From assembly GCA_039030335.1 (NCBI GenBank), contig JBCCEJ010000024.1:1-64000 (forward strand): 64,000 bases of DNA, written 5' to 3'. The first letter of the stretch is position 1; each line of letters begins with the position of its first letter. Below the pieces are notes generated by a model that had not been told where the DNA came from, made no database searches, and saw nothing but the letters and a program-made list of their open reading frames with translations. The translations under genes were made by a program, and so were the position numbers. Positions 49,736 to 58,835 of the stretch are shown in pieces. This DNA comes from JBCCEJ01 sp039030335 (lineage in GTDB: Bacteria > Pseudomonadota > Gammaproteobacteria > HK1).

Positions 49736-50959
49736 TCACAACGAATCACGTCCGGCGTGCAGAACGTTCTGTTGGAACTCGGGGTAGCCGACCTCAGCGT
49801 GTTCGGCGAAGTCCAGCCCGCGCTGCTCGCCAAGCGCATCTACGCGAAGTCCGAACAGGCTGTCGATGAGCACAAACATCAGGTAAGACAGCGGGAACAC
49901 CCACAAAAAGCATACGCCGGCACCGAGCGCCTGCACGCCCAGCTGATCGACGCTCATCCAGGTATCACGGCCGAACAGTCCAGCCGCCAGCGTGCCCCAT
50001 ACGCCACAGAAGCCGTGAACGGGAATCGCGCCAACGACGTCATCGATGCGCATGGCCACCAGCACCTGCTCACCTGCGACCACCAGGGTGCCGGCGAGAA
50101 TGCCGACGATCAGCGCTGACCCGGGATCGAGATTGGCGCAGCCTGCCGTTATACCCACCAACCCTCCCAGGCTGCCGTTGACGGTAACGGTCAACAGCGG
50201 CTTGCCATTGCGAAACCGGTCGGCGATGAGGGCGCCGACAGCGCCAGCACACGCGGCTAGATGCGTATTCAACACGATACCGCCCACTGCGTCGGAGGCG
50301 TCGAACACGCCGCCGGCGTTGAAGCCGAACCAACCAAACCACAGCAGGAAGCCACCCAGTGCCACGCTGTTCAGATTGTGCCCGGGGATCGCACGCAGAC
50401 TCCCGTCGGCACCAAACCGCCCAGCGCGTGGGCCGAGCACCAGGACGCCAGCGAGGGCCAGCCAACCGCCGGTCGAATGCACGACTGTAGAGCCGGCAAA
50501 ATCGATAAAGCCCAGGTCGGCCAGCCAGCCACTGCCGCCATTCGCGCCACCCCATACCCAACTGCCGAGCACCGGATAGATCACGGCGCAAACCAGCGCG
50601 GCGCTCACGACGTAGCCGACGTAGCTCGTGCGCTCGGCCATCGCGCCGCTGGCGATGGTCATGGCGGTAGCAGCAAACACGGTCTGGAACAGCAGGAACG
50701 CCGCGTCGCCGCCCGCCAGCGCCGTGGGCATGAACTCACTGGTGCCGATCCAGCCAGTCGAATTGGCCCCGAACATGAGTCCGAAGCCAATCAGCCAGAA
50801 CGCGATGGATCCGACACAGAGATCCATGTAGTTCTTCATCATGACGTTGACCGCGTTCTTCGTGCGGGTCGAGCCGCTCTCGACCAACGCAAAGCCGGCC
50901 TGCATTAGCATGACCAGGGCAGTCGCCGTTATCAGCCACCCAAAACTGGCGTTCTCCAT
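49736..50959 (-). CDS. amt: Ammonium transporter (Amt/Rh family)
   Basis: A 407-residue protein with about eleven transmembrane segments. The signature DFAGSTVVHSTGGWLALAG near residue 150 carries the first pore histidine, and VHGFCGVWGTLAAGLFG near residue 313 carries the second. MQAGFALVESGSTRTKN near residue 19 and GFNAGGVFDASDAVGG near residue 210 are further family positions. It conducts ammonium into the cytoplasm. No glnK gene is next to it, which is uncommon in this class. Its nearest nitrogen genes are ntrBC and glnA from 56242 onward. Confidence 0.93.
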   Translation of the reverse strand: MENASFGWLITATALVMLMQAGFALVESGSTRTKNAVNVMMKNYMDLCVGSIAFWLIGFGLMFGANSTGWIGTSEFMPTALAGGDAAFLLFQTVFAATAMTIASGAMAERTSYVGYVVSAALVCAVIYPVLGSWVWGGANGGSGWLADLGFIDFAGSTVVHSTGGWLALAGVLVLGPRAGRFGADGSLRAIPGHNLNSVALGGFLLWFGWFGFNAGGVFDASDAVGGIVLNTHLAACAGAVGALIADRFRNGKPLLTVTVNGSLGGLVGITAGCANLDPGSALIVGILAGTLVVAGEQVLVAMRIDDVVGAIPVHGFCGVWGTLAAGLFGRDTWMSVDQLGVQALGAGVCFLWVFPLSYLMFVLIDSLFGLRVDALGEQRGLDFAEHAEVGYPEFQQNVLHAGRDSL

Positions 50960-51300
50960 CCGTCGTTCCGAATTTGATGAGGGTTAGTGCGAGCGCACCG
51001 TATCGGCTGGTGACCCTGGGCCGGGCGCCCGCTGCGACGGTAACGCGAGGGGCCGCAAGCCGGATCGTCCGGGCAGGGTGGATAGTTGCCTGTTGCCAAC
51101 GCCCACCACGCCACATCGTTGGCATTCAATACCATCAGTCAATTAGATTCTGTCTACAGATGTGCATTTTCGTCGATGATATCCGCCCGGATCCGGCTTC
51201 GCCGGTGCCGGCCTGAGCGTGCGCACGCGGACCGCCCGCCTGCATGTCTCGCCCCGCGGCGCCGAGCCGGGCCCCGCAAGCATCTGGTGCATGCGACGCG
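50960..51300. other. Gene-free stretch upstream of amt
   Basis: No gene in any frame is convincing. An AT-richer patch lies at about 51120-51180 and may hold the amt promoter. I see no consensus sigma-54 promoter and no NtrC-like site here, in contrast to glnA. Confidence 0.5.
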
Positions 51301-52053
51301 TCAGTACGTCGCGCGACCTCCGCTCAAGTCGAAAACCGCGCCGGTCGTAAACGAGTTCTCGGCCGACGCCATCCACGCGACCATCGACGCCACCTCGTCC
51401 ACCTGCAGAAAGCGGTTCCGCGGAATCTTCGACAGCATGTAGTCGATGTGCTCCTGGCTGATCTGGTCGAAGATCGCCGTGCGCGCGGCAGCCGGGGTTA
51501 TACAGTTCACGGCGATATTGTGGTCGGCCAGTTCCTTGCCGAGCGACTTGGTGAGTGCGATGACGCCAGCTTTTGCCGCACTGTAGGCGCTTGCGTTTGG
51601 ATTGCCTTCTTTTCCAGCGATCGATGCGACATTGATGATCCGGCCGTAGTTGGCGTCACGCATTTGCGGCGCGACCGCGGCGCAGCAGTAGAACACGCCA
51701 TTCAGGTCGACATCGATGACGGCGCGCCATTCGTCGTGTGGGTAGTCCCACGACCTGACCGTGGGGCCGGCGATGCCCGCGTTGTTGACCATGATCGAGA
51801 CCGTGCCCAGCTCGGCGTTCACGGTTTCGAGGCCGGCCGCGATGCTCTCGGCATCGCAAACGTCGACGGCGGCCCCGATGACCTGACCGGCGCTGCTCAT
51901 CTCGGCAACTGCCGATTCGAGCAGTGCGGCATCGCGGTCCCAGATGCACACGCTGGCCCCTGATGCCAGAAACCGTTCGCTGACGGCGCGCCCAATCCCT
52001 TGTGCGCCGCCCGTCACGACGGCGACACCGCCTTTCAGATCGATAGTGTTCAA
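51301..52053 (-). CDS. SDR family NAD(P)-dependent oxidoreductase
   Basis: A 250-residue classical short-chain dehydrogenase. Landmarks are the TGGAQGIGRAV nucleotide-binding loop near residue 15, NNAGIAG near residue 88, catalytic Ser in NVASIAGKEG near residue 139 and the YSAAKAG Tyr-x-x-x-Lys pair near residue 155. A closing FTTGAVFDLSGGRATY matches beta-ketoacyl reductase or gluconate/sorbitol dehydrogenase-like enzymes. The gap to the hydroxyacid dehydrogenase gene upstream is 36 bases. It probably acts on a sugar or polyol in this group. Confidence 0.88.
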   Translation of the reverse strand: MNTIDLKGGVAVVTGGAQGIGRAVSERFLASGASVCIWDRDAALLESAVAEMSSAGQVIGAAVDVCDAESIAAGLETVNAELGTVSIMVNNAGIAGPTVRSWDYPHDEWRAVIDVDLNGVFYCCAAVAPQMRDANYGRIINVASIAGKEGNPNASAYSAAKAGVIALTKSLGKELADHNIAVNCITPAAARTAIFDQISQEHIDYMLSKIPRNRFLQVDEVASMVAWMASAENSFTTGAVFDLSGGRATY

Positions 52054-52089
52054 GTTAAGTATCTCCGGTAGATCAGATGCGCGAGCGAC

Positions 52090-53019
52090 TCAAACGACCC
52101 GGTTCGGTAACGCTTCTCCGTTCAGACCGGCCAACAGGTTATCGAGCGCCATGTGTCCCATGCGCGTACGGGTCCCGACGGTAGACGTGCCGAGATGAGG
52201 CAATACGACGACGTTGTCCAGTTTCAGGAGTTGATGGTCGCGCGGGAGCGGCTCCGGCTCCGTAACATCGAGTGCGGCGCCGGCGATCTGGCGCGTAGTG
52301 AGCGCGTGCGTCAGTGCCTCGGTGTCTACGACGCCGCCGCGCGCCGCGTTGATCAGATATGCGTGCGGCGGCATCAGCGCGAGTTCGTCCGGTCCGATCA
52401 TACTGCGCGTATCTTCTGTAAGCGGCATGTTCAAACTGACAAAATCACTGGTCTCGAGCAAAGTCGCGAGGTCGACGTAGCTGGCCCCGTACGCGGCTTC
52501 GGCAGCTTCGTCGCGGCGGCGGTTGTGATAGACGATGCGCATGTCGAAAGCCTGCGCGCGGCGTGCGACCTCACAGCCGATCGCACCCATCCCAACGATC
52601 CCGAGTGTGGCACCGAAGACGTCGGTACCGAGCAGGATGCCTGGATCCACCACCTTGAAGTCAGGACCTCTGGCGAAGCGGTCTCCTGGCACGACGTTGC
52701 GCGCCGCGGCGAGCAGCAGCGCTATGGTCAGGTCGGCCGTCGCGCCATTGACTGCCCCAGGCGTATTGCCGACCGGCACTCCGGCGCGCGCGCAGTCCTC
52801 CAGCACGATGTGGTCGACACCAACCCCGTAGTTACTGATGACTTCCAGCGCCGGCAACCGTGTAAGCAGTGCCGCGTCAACCGTCGGATGCGCATAGGTC
52901 AGGATCGCGCGAACATCGTCCCGCGGGACGTCGCTGGCGACGACTCTCTCCCAGGGCACCAGCTCGCAGTGAGGCGTGAACAGCGCTTCCAGAAAGTCCG
53001 GCAGCGCCAGATCGAGCAA
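52090..53019 (-). CDS. D-2-hydroxyacid dehydrogenase (NAD(P)-dependent)
   Basis: A 309-residue enzyme with a Rossmann dinucleotide loop LGIVGMGAIGCEVARRAQAF near residue 143, the catalytic Arg in LINAARGGVVDTEAL near residue 225, Glu in LDVTEPEPLP near residue 254 and His in VVLPHLGTSTVG near residue 275. It fits glyoxylate/2-ketogluconate reductases. The start is uncertain. TTG 53019 has no close Shine-Dalgarno. GAGGAG at 53042-53047 is properly placed for an ATC at 53034, which would give IKAKVLLDLALPDF, a normal N-terminus for the family. Confidence 0.88.
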   Translation of the reverse strand: MLDLALPDFLEALFTPHCELVPWERVVASDVPRDDVRAILTYAHPTVDAALLTRLPALEVISNYGVGVDHIVLEDCARAGVPVGNTPGAVNGATADLTIALLLAAARNVVPGDRFARGPDFKVVDPGILLGTDVFGATLGIVGMGAIGCEVARRAQAFDMRIVYHNRRRDEAAEAAYGASYVDLATLLETSDFVSLNMPLTEDTRSMIGPDELALMPPHAYLINAARGGVVDTEALTHALTTRQIAGAALDVTEPEPLPRDHQLLKLDNVVVLPHLGTSTVGTRTRMGHMALDNLLAGLNGEALPNRVV

Positions 53020-53280
53020 GACTTTGGCTTTGATGTCGATACTCCTCAGAGCGGGTGGGGTTCGCCACGCTGGAGCCCCATTTCAGCCTCGGTGTGGCAA
53101 TGTAACGCACCGGGTGGCGCGTCGCGATGCACGAATGGTCCGCGCGTTACGTACACTTTGACAGTCGAATCCGGATCGCTCACACGCCGCCATCGCGTTT
53201 TCCCGGGCGATTGTGACAGGGCGGCACGGTCGGCGGCGTGACCGAAAACTCTCCAATAGCTACGCGAGGAAATGTTGTAG

Positions 53281-54726
53281 ATGTCTGCGCAAGTAGGACT
53301 GATCGGTCTGGCCGTCATGGGCCAGAACCTGGTGTTGAACATGAGCGACCACGGCATTCAGGTTGCGGTCTACAACCGCTCTCCCGAGGTCACGCAGACG
53401 TTTGCAGCCGGCCCCGCAGCTGACCGCAGCATCACGCCGTGCTACAGCCTTAGCGAGCTGATCGGCGCACTCGAACGGCCGCGGCGCGTGATGATCATGG
53501 TCCGTGCCGGGCGCGCGGTCGATGAAGTTCTGCGCGCGCTGACCGCCCTGCTCGATCCTGAAGACATCATCGTGGATCTCGGGAACAGCCAGTACCAGGA
53601 CAGCGAGCGGCGCGTCCGGGACGTCAGGGAATCTGGCATTCGCTACGTAGGCTGCGGCGTGTCCGGAGGCGAGTTGGGCGCTCGGCACGGGCCGTCCATC
53701 ATGCCTGGCGGTGATGCTGATGCCTGGCCGCACCTGGCACCGATCCTGCCCGTCATCGCCGCGCAGGTCGACGGCGAAGCCTGCTGCGCATGGCTCGGCA
53801 ACGGCGGCGCAGGGCACTACGTCAAGATGGTCCACAACGGCATCGAATACGGCGATATGCAACTTATCGCCGAGGTTTACCACCTGATGCGCGATGGCCT
53901 CGGCATGGACCAGCAGGAGATGGCGAGACAGTTCACCGCCTGGAATCGCGGTGACCTGAACAGCTATCTCATCGAGATCACCGCGGATATCCTGAACTAT
54001 CGCGAAAGCGATGGCACGCAGCTCCTCGACCACATCCTCGACACCGCCGGCCAGAAAGGTACCGGCAAGTGGACCGGCATTTCCGCGCTGGAACTCGGCC
54101 AGCCGGTCTCGCTCATCGGCGAAGCCGTATTCGCGCGCTGCCTGTCGGCGTTGAAGGATGAACGCGTGCGCGCCGCTAAGGTTCTGAAGGGTGCCCGGGA
54201 ACGGCTCAATGTCGATCGCGCCGAATTTCTCGATGACCTGGGCGCGGCACTATACGCCGCGAAGATCGCGAGCTATGCGCAAGGCTTCATGCTGTTGCGC
54301 AGCGCTTCGCAAGAGTTCAGCTGGGATCTTGATTTCGGCGCCATCGCCATGCTCTGGCGGGGCGGCTGCATCATCCGCAGTCAGTTCCTCAATCATATCC
54401 GTGATGCCTACGCCGATAATCCGGGTCTCGACAACCTGCTGATGGCACCATTTTTCGCAGGAACCATGGGCCACAATGAAGGTGCCTGGCGACGCGTCGT
54501 CGCGGCAGCCGTCAGCACTGGTATTCCAGTTCCCGCGCTCTCGGCAGGTCTGTCGTTCTACGATGGTTATCGGAGCGAGCGTCTGCCTGCAAATCTGTTG
54601 CAGGCACAGCGCGACTATTTCGGCGCACACACCTACGAGCGACTGGACCGGCAGCGCGGCGAGTTCTTTCATACGAACTGGACGGGTGCAGGGGGCGACG
54701 TCAGCGCGCGGACCTACAACGAGTAA
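53281..54726 (+). CDS. gnd: 6-phosphogluconate dehydrogenase, decarboxylating
   Basis: A 481-residue enzyme of the long (dimeric) type. It oxidises and decarboxylates 6-phosphogluconate to ribulose 5-phosphate with NADP. Visible landmarks are the nucleotide loop GLAVMGQNLVLNMSDHG near residue 9, the substrate segment YVKMVHNGIEYGDMQLIAE near residue 180 with the catalytic Lys, and GQKGTGKWTGISALELGQPV near residue 258. It is divergent from the hydroxyacid dehydrogenase gene. A TTGACA hexamer at 53158-53163 may be part of its promoter, but no good -10 follows. The kinase gene starts 33 bases downstream. Confidence 0.94.
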   Translation: MSAQVGLIGLAVMGQNLVLNMSDHGIQVAVYNRSPEVTQTFAAGPAADRSITPCYSLSELIGALERPRRVMIMVRAGRAVDEVLRALTALLDPEDIIVDLGNSQYQDSERRVRDVRESGIRYVGCGVSGGELGARHGPSIMPGGDADAWPHLAPILPVIAAQVDGEACCAWLGNGGAGHYVKMVHNGIEYGDMQLIAEVYHLMRDGLGMDQQEMARQFTAWNRGDLNSYLIEITADILNYRESDGTQLLDHILDTAGQKGTGKWTGISALELGQPVSLIGEAVFARCLSALKDERVRAAKVLKGARERLNVDRAEFLDDLGAALYAAKIASYAQGFMLLRSASQEFSWDLDFGAIAMLWRGGCIIRSQFLNHIRDAYADNPGLDNLLMAPFFAGTMGHNEGAWRRVVAAAVSTGIPVPALSAGLSFYDGYRSERLPANLLQAQRDYFGAHTYERLDRQRGEFFHTNWTGAGGDVSARTYNE

Positions 54727-54759
54727 GTCATCGGGCCTAGCACCCGATCGCGCACCGTT

Positions 54760-56214
54760 ATGGCTGCCGAGCTGGTCCTCGCCATCGACATGGGTACCTC
54801 CAGTACCCGGTCGATGCTGTTCGACATGCGTGGACGACCGTTACCGGCGAGCCTCGCGCAACGCCGATACGCGCCCGACAGCGATGCCAGCGGGAAATTT
54901 GAATTAAGACCCGCGCGCGTCTTGGAAAGTACGCGCCAGTGCCTCGACGAAACGCTCGCCTGGCATCAGCAACGCCGGCCGCGCGCGCGGATAGCTGCCG
55001 TGGCGACGAGCTGTTTCTGGCACAGCCTTATCGGCACCGACGCGCGCGCCCGGCCTACTACTGCGATCATCACGTGGGCGGATACGCGAGCCGCCGCCGA
55101 CGCGACGCGCCTCTCGACCGAACTCGATGCACGCGCCTATCACGCGGCGACCGGCTGCATGCTCCACGCGAGCTTCTGGCCCGCCAAACTGCGATGGCTG
55201 AACGCACGTATGCCGAGGCTCGTCGCCCAAACCTGCTTCTGGATGTCGCCAGGTGAATGGGTTCTGTGGAAGCTGACCGGACGACGCCAGTGCGCTCATG
55301 GAATGGCGACAGGCACCGGGCTCTACGCGCCCACTCGACTGGAATGGGACGAACAATTCTTCAGCGTCAGCGGGATCGAAACTGAGCAGTTGAACCCTCT
55401 GTCGGACACGCCTTTCGGGTCGGGCGGCCGTGCGGCGAAACGCTGGCCAGCACTGGCCGGCGCGTGTTGGTTCCCCGCCGTGGGTGACGGCATAACCAGC
55501 AATCTGGGCTGCGGCGCCACCGACTACCGCTACGCGGCCTTGAACTACGGCACCAGCGCGGCCTTGCGCATCGTCAAACGAGGCCGAAAGGCGAGCGCGC
55601 CTTACGGCCTCTTCGCGTATCGCATCGACCGTCGCCGCTACCTGCTGGGAGGCGCGATCTCCAACGCTGGCAGCCTGCATGCGTGGAGTCTCGACAGGCT
55701 GCGCATCGCCGCGGCCGGCAAGCGCTACGAGCACGAGATCGCGAACCGCATCCGGACCGGGCACGGACTGACCGTGCTGCCGTTCTTCAATGGCGAGCGC
55801 GCACCACACTGGCGCGACGATCTGTCCGCGACGATCGCAGGCCTGCGGCAGTCCACCACGGCCCTGGACATCGCGGCGGCGCTGCGTGAAGCCAGTTTTC
55901 ACCGACTCGCGATGATCGCCGAGCGGATCCCCGGCATGCGCGCGCGGACGGCGATCGTCGGCGGCGGGTTGACGCCTTCAGCCCTGCAGACGTTGGCGGA
56001 TGTGACCGGGCTCAAATTGCGACGCGCGCCGATCGGTGAAGCTTCTCTGCGCGGCGCGGCGATGCTTGCGATCGAACATCTCGGGTGCAGCTGGCCGGAG
56101 CTGCCTGAAGGGAAAGTCTACGAACCCAACCGGCGCTCCGTCCGGGAATTCCGAGCACGTCGGGCAGCGCAACGCGAACTGGAGGAACGCATGGGAGCGC
56201 CGGGTCTGCCGTAG
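54760..56214 (+). CDS. FGGY family carbohydrate kinase, probably gluconokinase
   Basis: A 484-residue kinase with the FGGY two-domain layout: LAIDMGTSSTRSMLFDMRG near residue 6 (ATP-phosphate loop), GCGATDYRYAALNYGTSAAL near residue 250, FFNGERAPHWRDDLSATIAG near residue 345 and AIVGGGLTPSALQTLADVTG near residue 405. The FNGERAP motif is typical of gluconate and xylulose kinases. It follows gnd closely, which favours gluconate as the substrate so that its product feeds 6-phosphogluconate dehydrogenase. The gene is convergent with ntrC, 27 bases apart. Confidence 0.85.
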   Translation: MAAELVLAIDMGTSSTRSMLFDMRGRPLPASLAQRRYAPDSDASGKFELRPARVLESTRQCLDETLAWHQQRRPRARIAAVATSCFWHSLIGTDARARPTTAIITWADTRAAADATRLSTELDARAYHAATGCMLHASFWPAKLRWLNARMPRLVAQTCFWMSPGEWVLWKLTGRRQCAHGMATGTGLYAPTRLEWDEQFFSVSGIETEQLNPLSDTPFGSGGRAAKRWPALAGACWFPAVGDGITSNLGCGATDYRYAALNYGTSAALRIVKRGRKASAPYGLFAYRIDRRRYLLGGAISNAGSLHAWSLDRLRIAAAGKRYEHEIANRIRTGHGLTVLPFFNGERAPHWRDDLSATIAGLRQSTTALDIAAALREASFHRLAMIAERIPGMRARTAIVGGGLTPSALQTLADVTGLKLRRAPIGEASLRGAAMLAIEHLGCSWPELPEGKVYEPNRRSVREFRARRAAQRELEERMGAPGLP

Positions 56215-56241
56215 CCCTGGCTTACCCGGAGCGAGCCCGGC

Positions 56242-57678
56242 TCAGCTCTCCAGGACTTCGTGCGCCTCGCTCTGCGCATGTTCGTACATGCGGTGTTCCT
56301 TGATCTTGCGTGTCAATGTGTTGCGGCCCCAGCCGAGGCGCCTGGCCGCATCCTGCCGCCTGCCACCGCAATGCTCGAGCGCAGCCTTGATCATGATCTG
56401 CTCGAAGCGCTGCACAGCCGTGTCGGCGATCGCAGACTCGCCGGCGCCCAATCGCGCAGAGGCCCAATCGGCGAGCGCCGATTCCCAGTCGGTCGCCGTA
56501 CCGTTCGCGGCACTCTCGCCACGCAGCTCGGGCGGCAGGTCGACGACGTGTACTTCCGTGCCGGACGCCATTACGGTGAGCCACCGGCACAGGTTCTCGA
56601 GTTGCCTGACGTTGCCCGGCCAGGAGAGTGCCATCAGATGCCGCTCCGCATCCGCGCTCAACACCTTGGTCTCGACCTCCAGCTCAGCTGCCGCGGTGGC
56701 CAGGAAATGCTGAGCGAGAGTCGCGATGTCGTCACGTCGTTCCCGAAGCGCCGGCACGTTGACCCGGATGACGTTCAGTCGATGGAACAAATCTTCGCGA
56801 AACCCGCCTTCGGCCACTTGATGTTCGAGATTCTGATGCGTTGCCGCAATGATCCGCACGTCGACCCGAACCGGTACATGCCCGCCAACGCGATAGAACT
56901 CACCATCGGCGAGAACGCGGAGCAAACGGGTTTGCAGCTCGGCGGGCATATCGCCAATTTCGTCGAGGAACAACGTGCCGCCATCGGCTTGCTCGAACCG
57001 CCCGCGCCGCTGGGCCTGCGCGCCGGTAAACGCGCCGCGCTCGTGACCGAACAGCTCCGACTCCAGCAGCTCGCGGGGAATGGCGGCCGTATTCAACGCG
57101 ATGAACGGCTTGCCGTCTCTGGGACTGTGCCGGTGCAAGGCACGTGCTACCAGCTCCTTACCGGTACCCGATTCACCTGTGACCAATACTGTGATGTTCG
57201 AACGCGAAAGCCGCCCGATGGCACGAAATACCTCCTGCATGGCTGCCGCCGACCCGATGATGTCGTGCTGTAGCGCGCCGGCCTCCTGGGTCTCCGCGTT
57301 GGCTTCATTGCGTTCTGCTACGGCGCGGCGCACGAGCGCGACGGCCTCGTCTACATCAAACGGCTTCGGCAGGTACTCGAACGCACCTCCCTGGTAGGCC
57401 GAGACAGCGCTATCCAGATCGGAATACGCCGTCATGATGATGACGGGCAGCTCCGGATGGCGCTGACTGACGACGCGCAGCAGCTCCATTCCGTCGGTAC
57501 CTGGCATGCGCACGTCGGAGACCAGCGCATCGGGGTCCTCGTGCTGCAGCTGCCTCAGGACAGCATCCGCAGCGGCAAACGTGCGAACTTCCATACCGTC
57601 GCTGCTTAGCGCCCGCTCCAGAACCCAGCGGATCGCGCGGTCGTCGTCGACGACCCAGATTCTTGGTGTGCGACTCAT
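56242..57678 (-). CDS. ntrC: Nitrogen regulator NtrC (sigma-54-dependent response regulator)
   Basis: A 478-residue protein. A receiver domain (residues 1-120) holds the phosphoacceptor Asp in ALVSDVRMPGTDGMELL. An AAA+ domain (about 140-380) has GESGTGKELVARALH (Walker A), GAFTGAQAQRRGRFEQAD (sigma-54 contact) and LFLDEIGDMP (Walker B). A Fis-type helix-turn-helix closes the protein (GGRRQDAARRLGWGRNTLTR). The start overlaps the ntrB stop by four bases. When phosphorylated by NtrB it activates sigma-54 promoters such as that of glnA, whose two presumed sites lie at 61349 and 61380. Confidence 0.95.
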   Translation of the reverse strand: MSRTPRIWVVDDDRAIRWVLERALSSDGMEVRTFAAADAVLRQLQHEDPDALVSDVRMPGTDGMELLRVVSQRHPELPVIIMTAYSDLDSAVSAYQGGAFEYLPKPFDVDEAVALVRRAVAERNEANAETQEAGALQHDIIGSAAAMQEVFRAIGRLSRSNITVLVTGESGTGKELVARALHRHSPRDGKPFIALNTAAIPRELLESELFGHERGAFTGAQAQRRGRFEQADGGTLFLDEIGDMPAELQTRLLRVLADGEFYRVGGHVPVRVDVRIIAATHQNLEHQVAEGGFREDLFHRLNVIRVNVPALRERRDDIATLAQHFLATAAAELEVETKVLSADAERHLMALSWPGNVRQLENLCRWLTVMASGTEVHVVDLPPELRGESAANGTATDWESALADWASARLGAGESAIADTAVQRFEQIMIKAALEHCGGRRQDAARRLGWGRNTLTRKIKEHRMYEHAQSEAHEVLES

Positions 57679-58784
57679 GGCGCCCTCTCAATCGGGATGA
57701 GGAACGAAAAGATGGTGGCCTCCTCATCGCGACGGAATTCGATAATCCCGCCGTGCTGATGTACGAGTGACTGTGCGATCGACAAGCCGAGCCCGGTGCC
57801 ATCGCTGCGCCCGGTCACGAGCGGGTAGAACAGGGAATCGACGAGTTCGGCTGGCACACCGGCACCGTCGTCCTGGATGTCGATACGAACTGCCATCCGG
57901 TAGTGGCTGCTGCCGACCGTGCAATAACGCTCGATACGCGTGCTGATGCGGATACAACCGCGCTCGCCAACGGCCTGCGCAGCGTTGCGCGCGACGTTCA
58001 ATACGGCCTGGATCAGCAGTTCCGGGTCTCCGAACACCGGCGGAAGGCTCGGGTCGTAGTCCCGCTCGACACGAACGCCGGCGGGAACTTCGGCTTCGAG
58101 CAGAGTGAACACGCGCTCGGTAACCTCATGGATGTTCATGGCGCGGAAGTCCGGGCGGCTGCGCGGCCCGAGCAGCCGGTCCAGCAGGCGCTGCAGCCGA
58201 TCGGCTTCACCGATGATCACACGGGTGTACTCAGCGAGGTCCGGATCGATGAGTTCACGCTCGAGGAGTTGGGCAGCGCCCCGGATACCACCGAGCGGAT
58301 TGCGGATTTCGTGTGCCAGGCCGCGAATGACGGTGCGCGCGATCTCGTTTTGACTGACCAGATGCTCTTCGCGATTGATTCGCCGCGTGCGGTCGACCGG
58401 CACGAGCTCCAACACCACCCACGCAGGCGTCTCGTGAGGCTGCGCACTGCTGTCTGGAACGGGCGTCGCCGTACAGTGCAACGTGATGGCCTGGCCGGAC
58501 GGCAGCTGCAAGCCCAGTTCGCGATCGCTAACGGGTCCGCGGGCACCCATGGCGCGAAGGACCATGCCGTGCAGTAACTCGCCGTCTGGCCACAACTCGA
58601 TAAGCGGCTGGTCTACGGATTGTTTGGCGCTGAGTTCCAGCAAAGCCTCGGCAGCCGCATTGAGGCGCTTCAGCCGGCCTTGGGCGTCGATCACCAGCGC
58701 GCCAGTGCTCAACAGCTCAAACATGTCCGGTGGTTCGGCCGCCGAGTAACTGTCGAAGACGGTTGCAGGAATGCTCATAACCAA
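57675..58784 (-). CDS. ntrB: Nitrogen sensor histidine kinase NtrB
   Basis: A 369-residue cytosolic kinase with an N-terminal PAS domain (about residues 20-130, ALVIDAQGRLKRLNAAAEAL). The H-box GLAHEIRNPLGGIRGAAQLL follows near residue 155 with the phosphorylated His. The ATPase domain has the N-box VLNVARNAAQAVG, QDDGAGVP and GRSDGTGLGLSIAQ. It reads the nitrogen state through PII and phosphorylates NtrC. The genes overlap by four bases, so the two proteins are made in step. It lies 51 bases after the DUF4124 gene. Confidence 0.95.
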   Translation of the reverse strand: MVMSIPATVFDSYSAAEPPDMFELLSTGALVIDAQGRLKRLNAAAEALLELSAKQSVDQPLIELWPDGELLHGMVLRAMGARGPVSDRELGLQLPSGQAITLHCTATPVPDSSAQPHETPAWVVLELVPVDRTRRINREEHLVSQNEIARTVIRGLAHEIRNPLGGIRGAAQLLERELIDPDLAEYTRVIIGEADRLQRLLDRLLGPRSRPDFRAMNIHEVTERVFTLLEAEVPAGVRVERDYDPSLPPVFGDPELLIQAVLNVARNAAQAVGERGCIRISTRIERYCTVGSSHYRMAVRIDIQDDGAGVPAELVDSLFYPLVTGRSDGTGLGLSIAQSLVHQHGGIIEFRRDEEATIFSFLIPIERAP

Positions 58785-58835
58785 ACAGGTAGCAATTCCC
58801 GGGCCAGATCGATGCAGTGAACGTGCGCAGTTCGC

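Noticed and set aside
50960..51300. Sigma-54 promoter for the ammonium transporter
   Set aside because: The nearest match, TGGCAA with five bases and AAC, lacks the -12 GC element.
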